Below, piece after piece: positions 1 to 8,481 of a DNA stretch of 32,835 nucleotides (positions within the stretch are counted from its first letter, which is position 1; each line of letters opens with the position of its first letter). The translations under genes and the position numbers were made by a program. This stretch comes from Bacteroidetes bacterium 4572_128 (GTDB taxonomy: Bacteria; Bacteroidota; Bacteroidia; Bacteroidales; 4572-128): the NCBI GenBank assembly GCA_002084355.1, contig NBLL01000027.1, forward strand, positions 1 through 32,835, given 5' to 3'. A model generated the notes under the pieces. It did not search any database and was not told the DNA's origin. It saw only the letters and a list, made by a program, of their open reading frames with translations.

Positions 1-616
1 AAAAATATTTAGAAACCGCTTTATCCTCTTGTAATTTTATAATAAATAATTTAAATCGAACGAAAAAAGAAAAAGGATTTATTTTTTCTTATTCGCCTTT
101 TGATAATACGAGAGTTTATAATGCATCTTTAATTGGAAGTAGATTATTAGCACGTTCTTATTTTTATACAAAAAAATCAGAACTCATAGAATTATCTAAA
201 AATTCCGTTATTTCTTGTGCAAATGAACAAAAAGAAGATGGTTCTTGGATTTATGGAGAATTAAAAGTTCAAAATTGGGTAGATAGTTTTCATACAGGAT
301 ATAATTTAGAATGTATTAATGAATATCAAAAATATTCGCAAGATTTTTCTTTTGAAAAAAACTTAAAAATTGGCTTGAATTATTACAAAAAAAACTTTTT
401 TCTTGAAGACGGAACACCAAAATATTTAATATTTTCAAAGAAAATAAAAAATTAATTGATAAAGTTTTAAACTGGACAATAAATAATATGCAAGACAAAA
501 ATGGATATTTTTACTATCAATTAAAAAAAGGAATTTCGTCAAAAATTCCTTATATGCGTTGGGCACAGGCTTGGATGTTTTATGCTTTGAGTGAGTATTT
601 AAAAAATGATAAATAA
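1..616 (+). pseudogene. Broken 3' part of a polysaccharide-cluster alpha/alpha-barrel-type protein
   Basis: An open frame runs in from the left edge (codons from base 3) and stops at TAA 453-455. It encodes about 150 residues including DGSWIYGE, NWVDSFHTGYNLE and YYKKNFFLEDGTPKY. Homologous coding then continues in another frame from about 425 to the TAA at 614-616, with NWTINNMQDKNGYFYY and IPYMRWAQAWMFYALSEYL. Together these resemble the C-terminal half of uncharacterised proteins found in Bacteroidota polysaccharide clusters (sometimes mislabelled delta-aminolevulinic acid dehydratase), which have a toroid-like helical fold. From memory of the family, a block of about 20-25 residues containing a YPIDIHS-like motif should lie between KY and the ENKKLIDKVLNW segment; here it is missing and the frame changes. 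The gene is therefore probably inactive. The family assignment is from motif memory only. Confidence 0.6.
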
Positions 617-635
617 AAAATTAAATTTTTTATTT
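611..635. terminator. A/T-only hairpin shared by two convergent stop codons
   Basis: AAATAAAAAA (611-620) and TTTTTTATTT (626-635) are perfect reverse complements around the 5-base loop TTAAA. The left arm contains the stop of the upstream plus-strand gene remnant (614-616) and the right arm contains the stop of the rubrerythrin gene on the minus strand (630-632). Such an A/T hairpin could act as a bidirectional terminator, but it has no G/C pairs and is thermodynamically weak, so the function is inferred from position. Confidence 0.4.
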
Positions 636-1178
636 ATTAAAATATCTTTTTAATAAACCCTCAAACATTTGACCGTGTCTAGCTTCATCTTTACTCATTT
701 CGGATACTGTATTGTAAATAGAATCTAAATTTAATTTTTTAGCTCTTTTTGCAATATCTTTTTTAGCTTGACAAGCACCAAATTCTGCATCTACTCTTTT
801 TTCCAAATTTGTTTTTGTATCTGAAGCAACAACTTCTCCTAATAATTCTGCAAATTTAGATGCATGTTCGGCTTCTTCCCATGCGATTCTTTTATAGGCT
901 TCTCCTATTTCTGGAAAACCTTCTCTATCTGCTTGACGAGCCATTGCTAAATACATGCCAACTTCAGTACATTCACCAACAAAATGAGCTCTTAAACCTT
1001 CTAAAACTTCTTTATCAACTCCTTTTGCTGAACCAATTTTATGCTCGTCAGCCCATTTTTTTTCAATATTACTTTTTATTGTAAATTTATCTTTATCTAC
1101 TTTACAAACTGGACATTGATCAGGAGCTTCATTACCTTCATGAATATGTCCACAAATTGTACAAATATAAATATTCAT
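630..1178 (-). CDS. Reverse rubrerythrin (rubredoxin domain at the N-terminus)
   Basis: The protein has 182 residues. A rubredoxin-like iron site comes first (C6-x2-C9 and C22-x2-C25), followed by a ferritin-like four-helix diiron domain with ExxH-type motifs EEAEH and DEARH. In classical rubrerythrin the order is opposite, so this is the reverse rubrerythrin type, known from clostridia as an NAD(P)H-linked peroxidase that removes hydrogen peroxide (and O2) with reduced rubredoxin or flavoprotein partners in the cytoplasm. It suggests an anaerobic or microaerobic life style with oxidative-stress defence. A candidate -7 box TATTTTTG lies on the minus strand at 1217-1224, giving a leader of about 30 nt. 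The gene is complete and monocistronic; no partner reductase is adjacent. Confidence 0.9.
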   Translation of the reverse strand: MNIYICTICGHIHEGNEAPDQCPVCKVDKDKFTIKSNIEKKWADEHKIGSAKGVDKEVLEGLRAHFVGECTEVGMYLAMARQADREGFPEIGEAYKRIAWEEAEHASKFAELLGEVVASDTKTNLEKRVDAEFGACQAKKDIAKRAKKLNLDSIYNTVSEMSKDEARHGQMFEGLLKRYFNK

Positions 1179-1216
1179 ATTTTTTAATTTAAATGAAAAT
1201 TATAAAAAAATTATTT

Positions 1217-1224
1217 CAAAAATA
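1217..1224 (-). promoter_or_regulatory. Candidate Bacteroidota -7 box for rubrerythrin
   Basis: CAAAAATA on the plus strand is TATTTTTG on the minus strand, an exact match to TAnnTTTG, 39 bases upstream of the rubrerythrin ATG. No clear TTTG -33 element was found at the usual spacing. AT-rich sequence makes chance matches likely, so confidence is moderate. Confidence 0.4.
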
Positions 1225-1239
1225 ATATTTTTTTAATAA

Positions 1240-1370
1240 AAAAAAACTTAAATTTTTTGCGGTTTTATTAAAAATATTTTTTTAAATTAAAAACATTAAA
1301 TTTTTTGCAGTTTTATTAAAAATTTTTTTTTGAAATTTTAAATTAACAAAAAATTTTTCTATCTTTTGAA
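1240..1370 (+). repeat. Two to three degenerate A/T-tract repeat units
   Basis: Two clear units about 57 bases apart share the pattern (C)ATTAAATTTTTTGCGG/GCAG followed by TTTTATTAAAAAT and a T-tract. They belong to the window-wide repeat family described for 12378-13130, here with boxes GCGG and GCAG. They lie between the divergent rubrerythrin and PorE-like genes, so any promoter for the PorE-like gene must lie within or next to them. Confidence 0.6.
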
Positions 1371-1393
1371 AAAATTTTTTTTAATTTTATAGC

Positions 1394-2713
1394 TTGAAAT
1401 TAAAAAAAATACTTTTTAATTTTTTCAAAAAAAAAAATACTTTTGTATATAAAAATTTTTCTTATAAAAAAGCAGTAGTTTTTTTTAATGAAAAAAATTA
1501 TGAAAATTCGCTTTTAATTTTTCTTGAATTAGATAAGAAATTTCCAAATGAATTAGAAATAAATTTAAAAATAGGAATGTGTTATTTGCAAATTCCATAT
1601 AAAAAAACAAAATCTATTACTTATTTAGAAAAAGCAGTAAAAATAATTAATTTAAAATATTCAAAAGATCCAAATTTAAAAATAACGGATGAAATGATAA
1701 ATTCTTATTTGCTTTTAAGCAAATCATATCAATTAGATTATCAATTTTCAGGGGCAATTTTTACTTTGAAAGATATAAAATCTATGATTGAAAAAAATCA
1801 GAAATCTTATAAAATTGATTTAGAAATTTCAATTTGTAAAAATGCTATAGAATTATTGAAAAATCCTTTAGACCTTGAAGTTGAAAACTTCTCAAAATTA
1901 AACACAAAATTTTCTGAAAATAATTTAATATTTTCGAAAAATGAAAATAATATTTTTTATAATTCTAATGAAAATGGAGATAAAAGAATTATTAAAAATA
2001 AAAAATATTTTAATGAAATTGTAAAAAATCAAGAAACAAATTTTTTGGAAAAAATCAGTAATGAAAGCAAAATTACAGGAATCTCTGCAAATGGAAATGA
2101 ATTGTTAATTTGCAAAAATAATGATATTTATATCTCTTTTTTGGAAAATGGAAAATGGACAAAAGAAAAAAAATTGAAAATTAATTCTAAATATAATGAA
2201 ATTCATGCAAGTTTTTCGCCAGATGGAAAATATTTATTTTTTGTAAGTGATAGAAAAGGTGGTTTTGGTGGTTTTGATATTTATTTTTCTAAAAGAAAAA
2301 GAAAAAACAAATGGAGTAAACCAAAAAATCTTGGGAAAATTATAAACACTGCTTTTGATGAAAATTCGCCGTTTTTTTACGAAAAAACAAATACTTTGTT
2401 TTTTAGTTCGAAAGGACATAAAACGATGGGAAATTATGATATTTTTTATTCTGACTGGATAGATAAAAATTGGAGTGATGTAATTAATTTGGGTTTTCCT
2501 GTAAATTCAAAAGGATATTTTGACTCTCAAAGAAGAGGAGGAAAAGGAGATTTTGATATTTTTACAGCGAATTTCATGGAAGGAAATTATAGAGAAAAAA
2601 CGCATTTTTTGGAAGAAACAAAAAACTCTAAAACCGTTGTCGCCGAAGGATATTTTTTGAAAAAAGATATTAAAAATGATGAAATTATGCAGATTACTGT
2701 TACTGATAAATAA
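1394..2713 (+). pseudogene. PorE-like protein, N-terminal fragment: TPR + PD40 beta-propeller
   Basis: The frame opens at a TTG (1394) because no ATG is available upstream of an in-frame stop. Residues about 25-110 carry TPR helices (YKKAVVFFNEKNYENSLLIF, then LEINLKIGMCYLQIP). The middle holds PD40/WD40-like blades (SPDGKYLFFVSDRKGG followed by GFDIYF, and NTLFFSSKGHKTMGNYDIF). The end, VVAEGYFLKKDIKNDEIMQI, is the start of the carboxypeptidase-regulatory-like domain. This order matches PorE-type outer-membrane lipoproteins, which link type IX secretion or gliding machinery to peptidoglycan. The frame ends at TAA 2711-2713 and homology continues in another frame (next entry). No signal peptide or lipobox is visible at the N-terminus, so the 5' end may be damaged too. 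Confidence 0.65.
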
Positions 2714-3347
2714 AAAAAGTGGTAAATATATTTTGAATTTAAACGTTAATAAAAATTATAATTTGAATTATATTTATGCAAATAATTTTTCATATAATTT
2801 GAATTTAAAAGTTCCTTATGATTCTTCTTTTGAAAATTTACAAAGACCTATGAAATTAAAAAATTTAATTATTAATAATAAGAATAAAATTTTAAGCGAA
2901 ATAGAAACTAAAAAGTTTTTATCAAATTTTATTGAAAAAAAAGTTATTCTGGTTGATAAAAATTTATATAAAGACTTTTCTGAAAATTTAATTTTAAATG
3001 AAAATTCCATTGGAACAAAAGTTATTTTAAAAAATATTGCGTTTAAACGTTCTAAAAATAAGTTACTTATTTCATCTTATCCTGAATTAAAAAAATTAAT
3101 TAAAATGTTAAAAAAATATCCAAAAGCAAAAATTGAAATTTCTGGACATACAGGAAAACTGGTAAATAGTTTAGAACTTTCTCAGATGAGAGCAGATGAA
3201 GTTGTAAATTATTTAGTGAAATTTGGAATAAGAAAAAACCGATTAATTGCAAAAGGATATGGAAGTAAATTCCAAATTGCATCGGAAGATAATGAGCAAG
3301 GAAGAAAAAAAAATAGACGTGTAGAGTTTAAAATTATTGATTTTTAA
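2676..3347 (+). pseudogene. PorE-like protein, C-terminal fragment: CRD end + OmpA domain
   Basis: Recognisable homology starts near 2712 (KKSGKYILNLNVNKNYNL ... NVPYDSS-like), so the first dozen codons of this frame are not real coding sequence. The C-terminal OmpA-like domain ends KGYGSKFQIASEDNEQ plus GRKKNRRVEFKI. About 10-12 residues expected between TVTDK of the upstream fragment and SGKYI are missing, and the frame changes. The OmpA domain is also eroded: GHT is followed by GKLVNSLELSQMRA, so the conserved Asp that binds diaminopimelate in GHTD is absent and the loop is about three residues short. The usual FDFDKS-type strand reads FKRSKN. Peptidoglycan binding is therefore unlikely. 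The stop is two bases upstream of the K+ channel ATG. Confidence 0.65.
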
Positions 3348-3348
3348 A

Positions 3349-4383
3349 ATGGAAAATGAAAAAAATAATTTACATAATTTATATATAGGAGTTTCATTAC
3401 TTATTTTAGCCACTTTAATTGGGACTTTTGGTTTTGCATATTTTAATAATTATAGTTTTGCTGACGGTTTCTATATGACAATTATCACTATGTCAACTGT
3501 TGGTTTTGGTGAAGTTAAACCACTTTCCATAGAAGGAAAGATGTTTGTTTCTTTATTGATAATTTTTAGTCTGGGAATTTTCGCTTATGTTATTACAACT
3601 TTCACCGCTTATATTGTTGAAGGAGGTTTTCAAAAAACTTATAGAAATTATATTATGGATAAAAGAATAAAAAAATTAAAAGATCATACTATTGTTTGCG
3701 GTTATGGTCGTAATGGAAAACAAGCAACTCAGGAATTATTAGATTTAGGGCAATTTGTTATTGTTGTAGAAAAACAATCTGGTTTAATTTCTAAAAAACA
3801 TATGAGTCATAAAAACTTATTTTACATAAAAGGTGATTCTACACAAGATGAAGTTCTTGAAAAAGCAGAAATAAGAAAAGCTGGCTCTTTAATTACAACT
3901 TTGCCTCATGATGCAGATAATTTATTTGTTGTTTTAACTTCTCGTGCTTTTAATGAAAAAATGATTATTATTAGTCGTGCTTCTAAGGAAAATTCTGATG
4001 TAAAATTAAAAAGAGCTGGTGCAAATAATGTAATTATGCCAGATAAAGTTGGAGGCACAAGAATGGCAAAACTTGTGGTACAGCCAGATATTGTTGAATT
4101 TTTAGAAGCAATTTTATTAAAAAGTGGTGTAGAAGTAAATTTAGAAGAAATTTCTTGCGATGAATTAAATTCTTGTTTTTTTAATAAAACAATAGCAGAA
4201 TTAAATATTAGGTATGTTTCCGGAGCAAATTTAATAGGTTTAAAAAATAAAAATGGTGAATATATATTCAATCCGTCGCCGAAAATAAAACTTCATAAAA
4301 AAGATAAATTATTTGCACTTGGAACAGTAAAACAAATAAATAAATTGAAGAAAGTACTAACAGGAGATAATAAAAAAATTTAA
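3349..4383 (+). CDS. Two-TM potassium channel with cytoplasmic RCK (TrkA-N/TrkA-C) domains
   Basis: The protein has 344 residues from ATG 3349, which is preferred over the TTG at 3337 because it lies just after the upstream stop. Segments: TM1 about residues 12-31, pore loop with selectivity filter TVGFGE at 50-55, TM2 about 66-90. A Rossmann-type RCK domain follows with CGYGRNGKQA (a GxGxxG-like dinucleotide-binding loop) and an acidic GDSTQDEVLEKA stretch. A TrkA-C-like regulatory domain closes the protein (INKLKKVLTG end). It would conduct K+ across the inner membrane under control of nucleotide or ion binding, like MthK-type channels. It probably shares a transcript with the decayed PorE-like gene, which sits two bases upstream; the channel itself looks intact. 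Confidence 0.88.
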   Translation: MENEKNNLHNLYIGVSLLILATLIGTFGFAYFNNYSFADGFYMTIITMSTVGFGEVKPLSIEGKMFVSLLIIFSLGIFAYVITTFTAYIVEGGFQKTYRNYIMDKRIKKLKDHTIVCGYGRNGKQATQELLDLGQFVIVVEKQSGLISKKHMSHKNLFYIKGDSTQDEVLEKAEIRKAGSLITTLPHDADNLFVVLTSRAFNEKMIIISRASKENSDVKLKRAGANNVIMPDKVGGTRMAKLVVQPDIVEFLEAILLKSGVEVNLEEISCDELNSCFFNKTIAELNIRYVSGANLIGLKNKNGEYIFNPSPKIKLHKKDKLFALGTVKQINKLKKVLTGDNKKI

Positions 4384-4409
4384 TATTTTCATAAAAAATT
4401 TAATTTTTT

Positions 4410-4885
4410 TTTGAAATTATTAAAAAAAAAACGTCAATTTGAAAAAATTTTTTTTTTTTGAAATTATTAAAAAAAAAACGTCAATTTGAAAAAAAATTTT
4501 TTTTTTGAAATTATTAAAAAAAAACGTCAATTTGAAAAAAAATTTTTTTTTTGAAATTATTAAAAAAAAACGTCAATTTGAAAAAAAATTTTTTTTTGAA
4601 ATTATTAAAAAAAAACGTCAATTTGAAAAAAAATTTTTTTTTTGAAATTATTAAAAAAAACGTCAATTTGAAAAAAAATTTTTTTTTTGAAATTATTAAA
4701 AAAAACGTCAATTTGGAAAAAATTTTTTTTTGAAATTATTAAAAAAAACGTCAATTTGAAAAAAATTTTTTTTTGAAATTATTAAAAAAAAACGTCAATT
4801 TGGAAAAAATTTTTTTTTGAAATTATTAAAAAAAACGTCAATTTGGAAAAATTTTTTTTTGAAATTATTAAAAAAAACGTCAAAT
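4410..4885. repeat. Tandem array of 11 A/T-tract units with CGTCAA box
   Basis: The word CGTCAA recurs at 4432, 4479, 4525, 4571, 4616, 4661, 4706, 4749, 4793, 4836 and 4878. Each copy is embedded in GAAATTATT + A-tract + CGTCAATTTG(G) + A-tract + T-tract. Spacing falls almost steadily from 47 to 42 bases across the array. Read on the minus strand, the units follow the end of the restriction-methyltransferase gene. Some copies are 45 bases apart, which creates a spurious repetitive reading frame; there is no gene here. The rest of the gap (4886-4951) holds one more degenerate unit with TTTTGGACGAATT on the minus strand. Confidence 0.9.
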
Positions 4886-4951
4886 GGATTTTTTTTTTTT
4901 AATTCGTCCAAAATTTTAAATATTTTATTTCAAATTAAAAATACATCTTTT

Positions 4952-7843
4952 TTAAATTTTATAAAACACATTTTTTTTACATAATTCTTTGATTTTTTTT
5001 ATTTCTTTTATGCCAATTTTTTCCAATTTAATATCAAAATATAATGCAAAAATAAGATGGTCTATATAATTTTTAATTTTATCTTGCTCTTTACATTCAA
5101 TAACTTCTAAAAATTTTATATCATTTAAAAGTATCTCTTTTTTATCAAAAACACCATTTTTTTTATTTTGATTTTTAATTATTTCGCCTAAAAATTCTGT
5201 TTTATGTTTTATTTTTTGACTTATTTCATTTCCTTTTTTATCTTTTAAAATTAAATTATTCTCGTCTATTTCTACAGAAATAAATTTTTGCATCATAGTA
5301 TCAAATTCTACAAAATCTTTTAATTTATAATCTTCCATAGATAATAATTTTTTCTCTTGTTTTATAATTTCCTTCTTTATAAACTCATTTTTTTTGCTAA
5401 TTTTTGGAATGCGAATAAATTCTTTTATGCTATTTAATGCTACAATATATGTAGCTTCATTTGGCAATTTGGAAAATAAAGACAGAAAATTTAAGTTGAT
5501 TTTAGAATTTAAAATGGATAACAACCAAAATATTTCAGTTTTATTATTTGAACTTATTAATAATGATTGATTTCCATTTAAAATTAAATCTTTTTCATCA
5601 GAAAATTGAAAAATATTATTAAATCTAGTTTTCCATATAATTTTGTATCTGTTTTTAAATGCTTTCATTCCTTGACCACCTGGAATAAATTTTATTTCAT
5701 TTTTTTTATCATAAAAAAAATAGTTTTGTTTATTTATAGAATATTTCTTATAATTATTTTTTTTGCTGTTAAAAATTTTAAAACATTTACCATTTTCTTC
5801 TTTTAAAATTTTATTTTTATTTAAATTTAATCCACCATCAATACAAATTCCGTCATAATTTTTCAAATCAAAATTTCTATATTCTTCAATTGAAAGAGAA
5901 TTTTTTTTGTAATTTTCATAAGCATTTATAAATAATTCACTTTGTTTTATAAAATTCCAATTTTGAATATTTTTTTGTAAACTTGATTGTAATTTTTCTT
6001 TTTTTTCTATATTTTTATTATTTAGATATTCATTAAAATCAATCTCTTGCTTTGTATTATATGATTTATAATTTATTATTTGAATTTTATGCTTTTGTTT
6101 TGGCATTTGTTTTTTTATAATTAAAATAAGAGATGAAGTAGAAATAGGTTTATTTTGTTTCAATCCTCTTCCTATAAACATTTTTCCTTCAAAAGTTATA
6201 ATTTTTTCTATGCTTGTAAATTTTGACAAATGATATCTGATAACATCTAAATCTTTTGCAATAAGAATTGTTTGGGGAATAATAAAAGATAATTTCCCAT
6301 TATCTTTCAAAAGTGCTAAACCAAGTGCTATAAAAAAAGCATATAAATTTGGTTTCGGTGAATAAGGTTTTTTGCGTCCAGGAACAGTATTTAAATTTAC
6401 TCCGTAAACATCGTTCATAGAAAAAGTATCTGTTTTATCTTTTATTTTTTTTGTAAAATCTATTTCTTGTTTGCAAGATTGATTATAACTAATATATGGC
6501 GGATTTCCAACAACATAATCAAAACGTTTTCTTTTGCCCCTTTTTTTATGCATGGAATATAACATTTCTTCTATATTTTTTTCATCTCGCATAAAAGACG
6601 AATAGCCAAGCGAAGTTTTTTCAAAATGAGAAAACATATCTATTTCCATATTTTTCGAATTTATTCCAACATCAAGAAATTCAGAAATACTATCTTTTGT
6701 TTTAAAAATTTTTATTTTATTATTTATTGGATTTTCATAATGGTCGTTCACAATAATTGGAAGCATTCGCATAAGTATATTCATCTCAGCAAGATATAAT
6801 GGAAATTCCTCAATGTCGAGACCAAAAATATTATTATTAATTAAATTTTTTATGTATTTTGATTGCTCTTTTGTTCCTTTATCTAAAGTACTAATAATTC
6901 TGTCCACAGCACTGTAAAGAAAAGTTCCCGCTCCACAACTTGGGTCAATTATTGATATTTTTTTAATGGAAATTCTTTTTTTTATTTTATCATGATTATA
7001 ACCAATTTCATCTAACATAAAATTTACAATTGCTGGGTCTGTAAAATATTGACCTTTATTTTTGTCTTCGTACAAATCTTTCAAATAATTTTCATAAATA
7101 AATCCAAAGATTTCATTTTTAATTCCGTTAAAATTATACCTATTTATAAATAAAATTATATCAAGCCATGCAGCAATGTCGTCAATTTTTAGATCTTGTT
7201 TTAGATTTTCTATTAATTTTTCATTTATATTCTTTTGTTCATAAGAAAACGGTTTGTAAATATTTGTAGAAATATATTCAGAAATATTTTTTATTTCGTT
7301 AATAACTATTGAATATAAATCGCTATCTTTTATCGCTTTTTTTATTTTAGTTATCATTTTGTCGTATTCCAAATTAAATTTTTTGAAATTATTATCGACA
7401 AGCACTTTATAAAGAATGAATTGAATTAAATAAGCATAAGAAGTTTCCACCGCAATTTTATCGTTCTTTATATCTTTAAAAACTCCAATTGCTTTCATTT
7501 TTATTTTGAAATTATTTATAAGCTGCGTTATTTCATCGAAAAAAATCATTCTATTTTCAAAAAAATTTAAATCTAATTTATTATTAAATGATTTTTTTAT
7601 CTCGTAAAAGTTAAAAAGTTCTATATAATAATTTTCTGGTTTTATGTAAAACTTCCAATAATCAATAAAATCTTTCGGATTTTTAAATATATCGTCAATA
7701 AAAAATGATTTATATTGACTTGATTTATAAAATCTCCATTCATTTCCATCGGTTAAAATCCCATATTTTTTTTGCCAATCTTTCTGGTATTGAAAGATTT
7801 GCTCTATTCCATTTTCTATATTATTATATTTTTCAACTTCCAC
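4952..7843 (-). CDS. Type IIG-like (Eco57I-class) restriction-methyltransferase, N-terminally damaged
   Basis: The frame from the GTG at 7843 gives 963 residues. It has an N6-adenine methyltransferase core: GQYFTDP (264-270), motif I IDPSCGAGTF (299-308), and catalytic motif IV NPPY (447-450). The C-terminal half resembles target-recognition domains of single-chain enzymes (ILNSKINLNFLSLFSKLPNE). Such enzymes methylate adenine in an asymmetric site and cut nearby DNA with an N-terminal PD-(D/E)XK nuclease. The protein begins with EVEKYNNIENGIEQIFQYQK, which is the end of that nuclease core. The rest lies upstream in the same frame without a usable start (see 7844-8047). Methylation may persist; cleavage is probably lost if translation starts at this GTG. 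The gene lies between two A/T-tract arrays. Confidence 0.82.
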   Translation of the reverse strand: MEVEKYNNIENGIEQIFQYQKDWQKKYGILTDGNEWRFYKSSQYKSFFIDDIFKNPKDFIDYWKFYIKPENYYIELFNFYEIKKSFNNKLDLNFFENRMIFFDEITQLINNFKIKMKAIGVFKDIKNDKIAVETSYAYLIQFILYKVLVDNNFKKFNLEYDKMITKIKKAIKDSDLYSIVINEIKNISEYISTNIYKPFSYEQKNINEKLIENLKQDLKIDDIAAWLDIILFINRYNFNGIKNEIFGFIYENYLKDLYEDKNKGQYFTDPAIVNFMLDEIGYNHDKIKKRISIKKISIIDPSCGAGTFLYSAVDRIISTLDKGTKEQSKYIKNLINNNIFGLDIEEFPLYLAEMNILMRMLPIIVNDHYENPINNKIKIFKTKDSISEFLDVGINSKNMEIDMFSHFEKTSLGYSSFMRDEKNIEEMLYSMHKKRGKRKRFDYVVGNPPYISYNQSCKQEIDFTKKIKDKTDTFSMNDVYGVNLNTVPGRKKPYSPKPNLYAFFIALGLALLKDNGKLSFIIPQTILIAKDLDVIRYHLSKFTSIEKIITFEGKMFIGRGLKQNKPISTSSLILIIKKQMPKQKHKIQIINYKSYNTKQEIDFNEYLNNKNIEKKEKLQSSLQKNIQNWNFIKQSELFINAYENYKKNSLSIEEYRNFDLKNYDGICIDGGLNLNKNKILKEENGKCFKIFNSKKNNYKKYSINKQNYFFYDKKNEIKFIPGGQGMKAFKNRYKIIWKTRFNNIFQFSDEKDLILNGNQSLLISSNNKTEIFWLLSILNSKINLNFLSLFSKLPNEATYIVALNSIKEFIRIPKISKKNEFIKKEIIKQEKKLLSMEDYKLKDFVEFDTMMQKFISVEIDENNLILKDKKGNEISQKIKHKTEFLGEIIKNQNKKNGVFDKKEILLNDIKFLEVIECKEQDKIKNYIDHLIFALYFDIKLEKIGIKEIKKIKELCKKNVFYKI

Positions 7844-8047
7844 AGGAATAATTATATTCCTTCCATTTATATAAATTACAAAATCTGCACGTCTTCCAAT
7901 TTTTGTCGTTTCTATTGTAAATTCATATTTTCGTTTGTCAATTTTAGTGCTTTCGTTTCCTTGTTTTAAATTAAATATTTCTTTGCAATTTAAAATATCT
8001 TTAACAAAATACTGTAAACCACCTATCTCTTTTTCATGATAATGATT
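7844..8047 (-). pseudogene. Untranslated(?) 5' nuclease-domain part of the restriction-methyltransferase
   Basis: The frame of the methyltransferase stays open upstream to a TGA at 8048-8050 and encodes recognisable protein: EIGGLQYFVKDILNCKEIFN, then YEFTIETTKIGRRADFVIYI and IIIPVEV running into EVEKY. RRADFVIY and VEVEKY look like the two halves of a PD-(D/E)XK-type active site. There is no ATG, GTG or TTG in this frame before the GTG at 7843. From memory, relatives start some 10-30 residues before the GGL motif, so the first codons seem to have been lost exactly where the next repeat array begins. A non-standard start codon cannot be excluded. Confidence 0.65.
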
Positions 8048-8099
8048 TCATTTATAATTTTTTATGATAATTTATATTTATTTAAATTACAAATTAAAA

Positions 8100-8481
8100 A
8101 AATTAAATTAAAAAAAACAATATTTTAATGAATTAAATTATTAAAAAAAAATTTTCAAAAAAATGCCAAAATTTTAATGAATTAAATTATTAAAAAAATT
8201 TTTTCAAAAAAATGCCAAAATTTTAATGAATTAAATTATTAAAAAAATTTTTTCAAAAAAATGCCAAAATTTTAATGTTTTTAAATTATTAAAAAAAAAA
8301 ATTTTTCCAAAAAACGTCAAAATTTTAATGTTTTTAAATTATTAAAAAAAATTTTTTCCAAAAAATGTCAAAATTTTAATGAATTAAATTATTAAAAAAA
8401 TTTTTTTTTTTCAAAAATGTCCAAAATTTTAATGTTTTAAATTATTTAATTTTTTTCAAAAAAATGTCCAAAATTTTAATG
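8100..8481 (-). repeat. Tandem array of 8 A/T-tract units ending inside purC
   Basis: On the minus strand the word CATTAAAATTTT recurs with its first base at 8481, 8434, 8381, 8330, 8277, 8228, 8179 and 8130, that is every 47-53 bases. It is followed by boxes GGACAT, GGACAT, GACAT, GACGT, GGCAT, GGCAT, GGCAT, with no G/C box in the outermost copy. A T-tract, GAAAAA, an A/T-tract and AATAATTTAA complete the unit. The first copy overlaps the last codon and stop of purC (CAT TAA). The remaining sequence to 8051 is A/T-rich and shows no gene. Confidence 0.88.

Noticed and set aside
860-1084. Plus-strand reading frame over rubrerythrin
   Set aside because: Leucine-rich shadow of a well-recognised gene on the other strand.
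1394-3347. Programmed frameshift joining the two PorE-like frames
   Set aside because: A block of residues is missing at the junction and the downstream domain has lost key residues, which fits decay better than recoding.
4514-4733. Overlapping repetitive reading frames on both strands (KKNVNLKKNFF-type 15-residue repeats)
   Set aside because: They arise only because several A/T-tract units are 45 bases long; the other copies shift frame, and there is no start context or gene-like composition.
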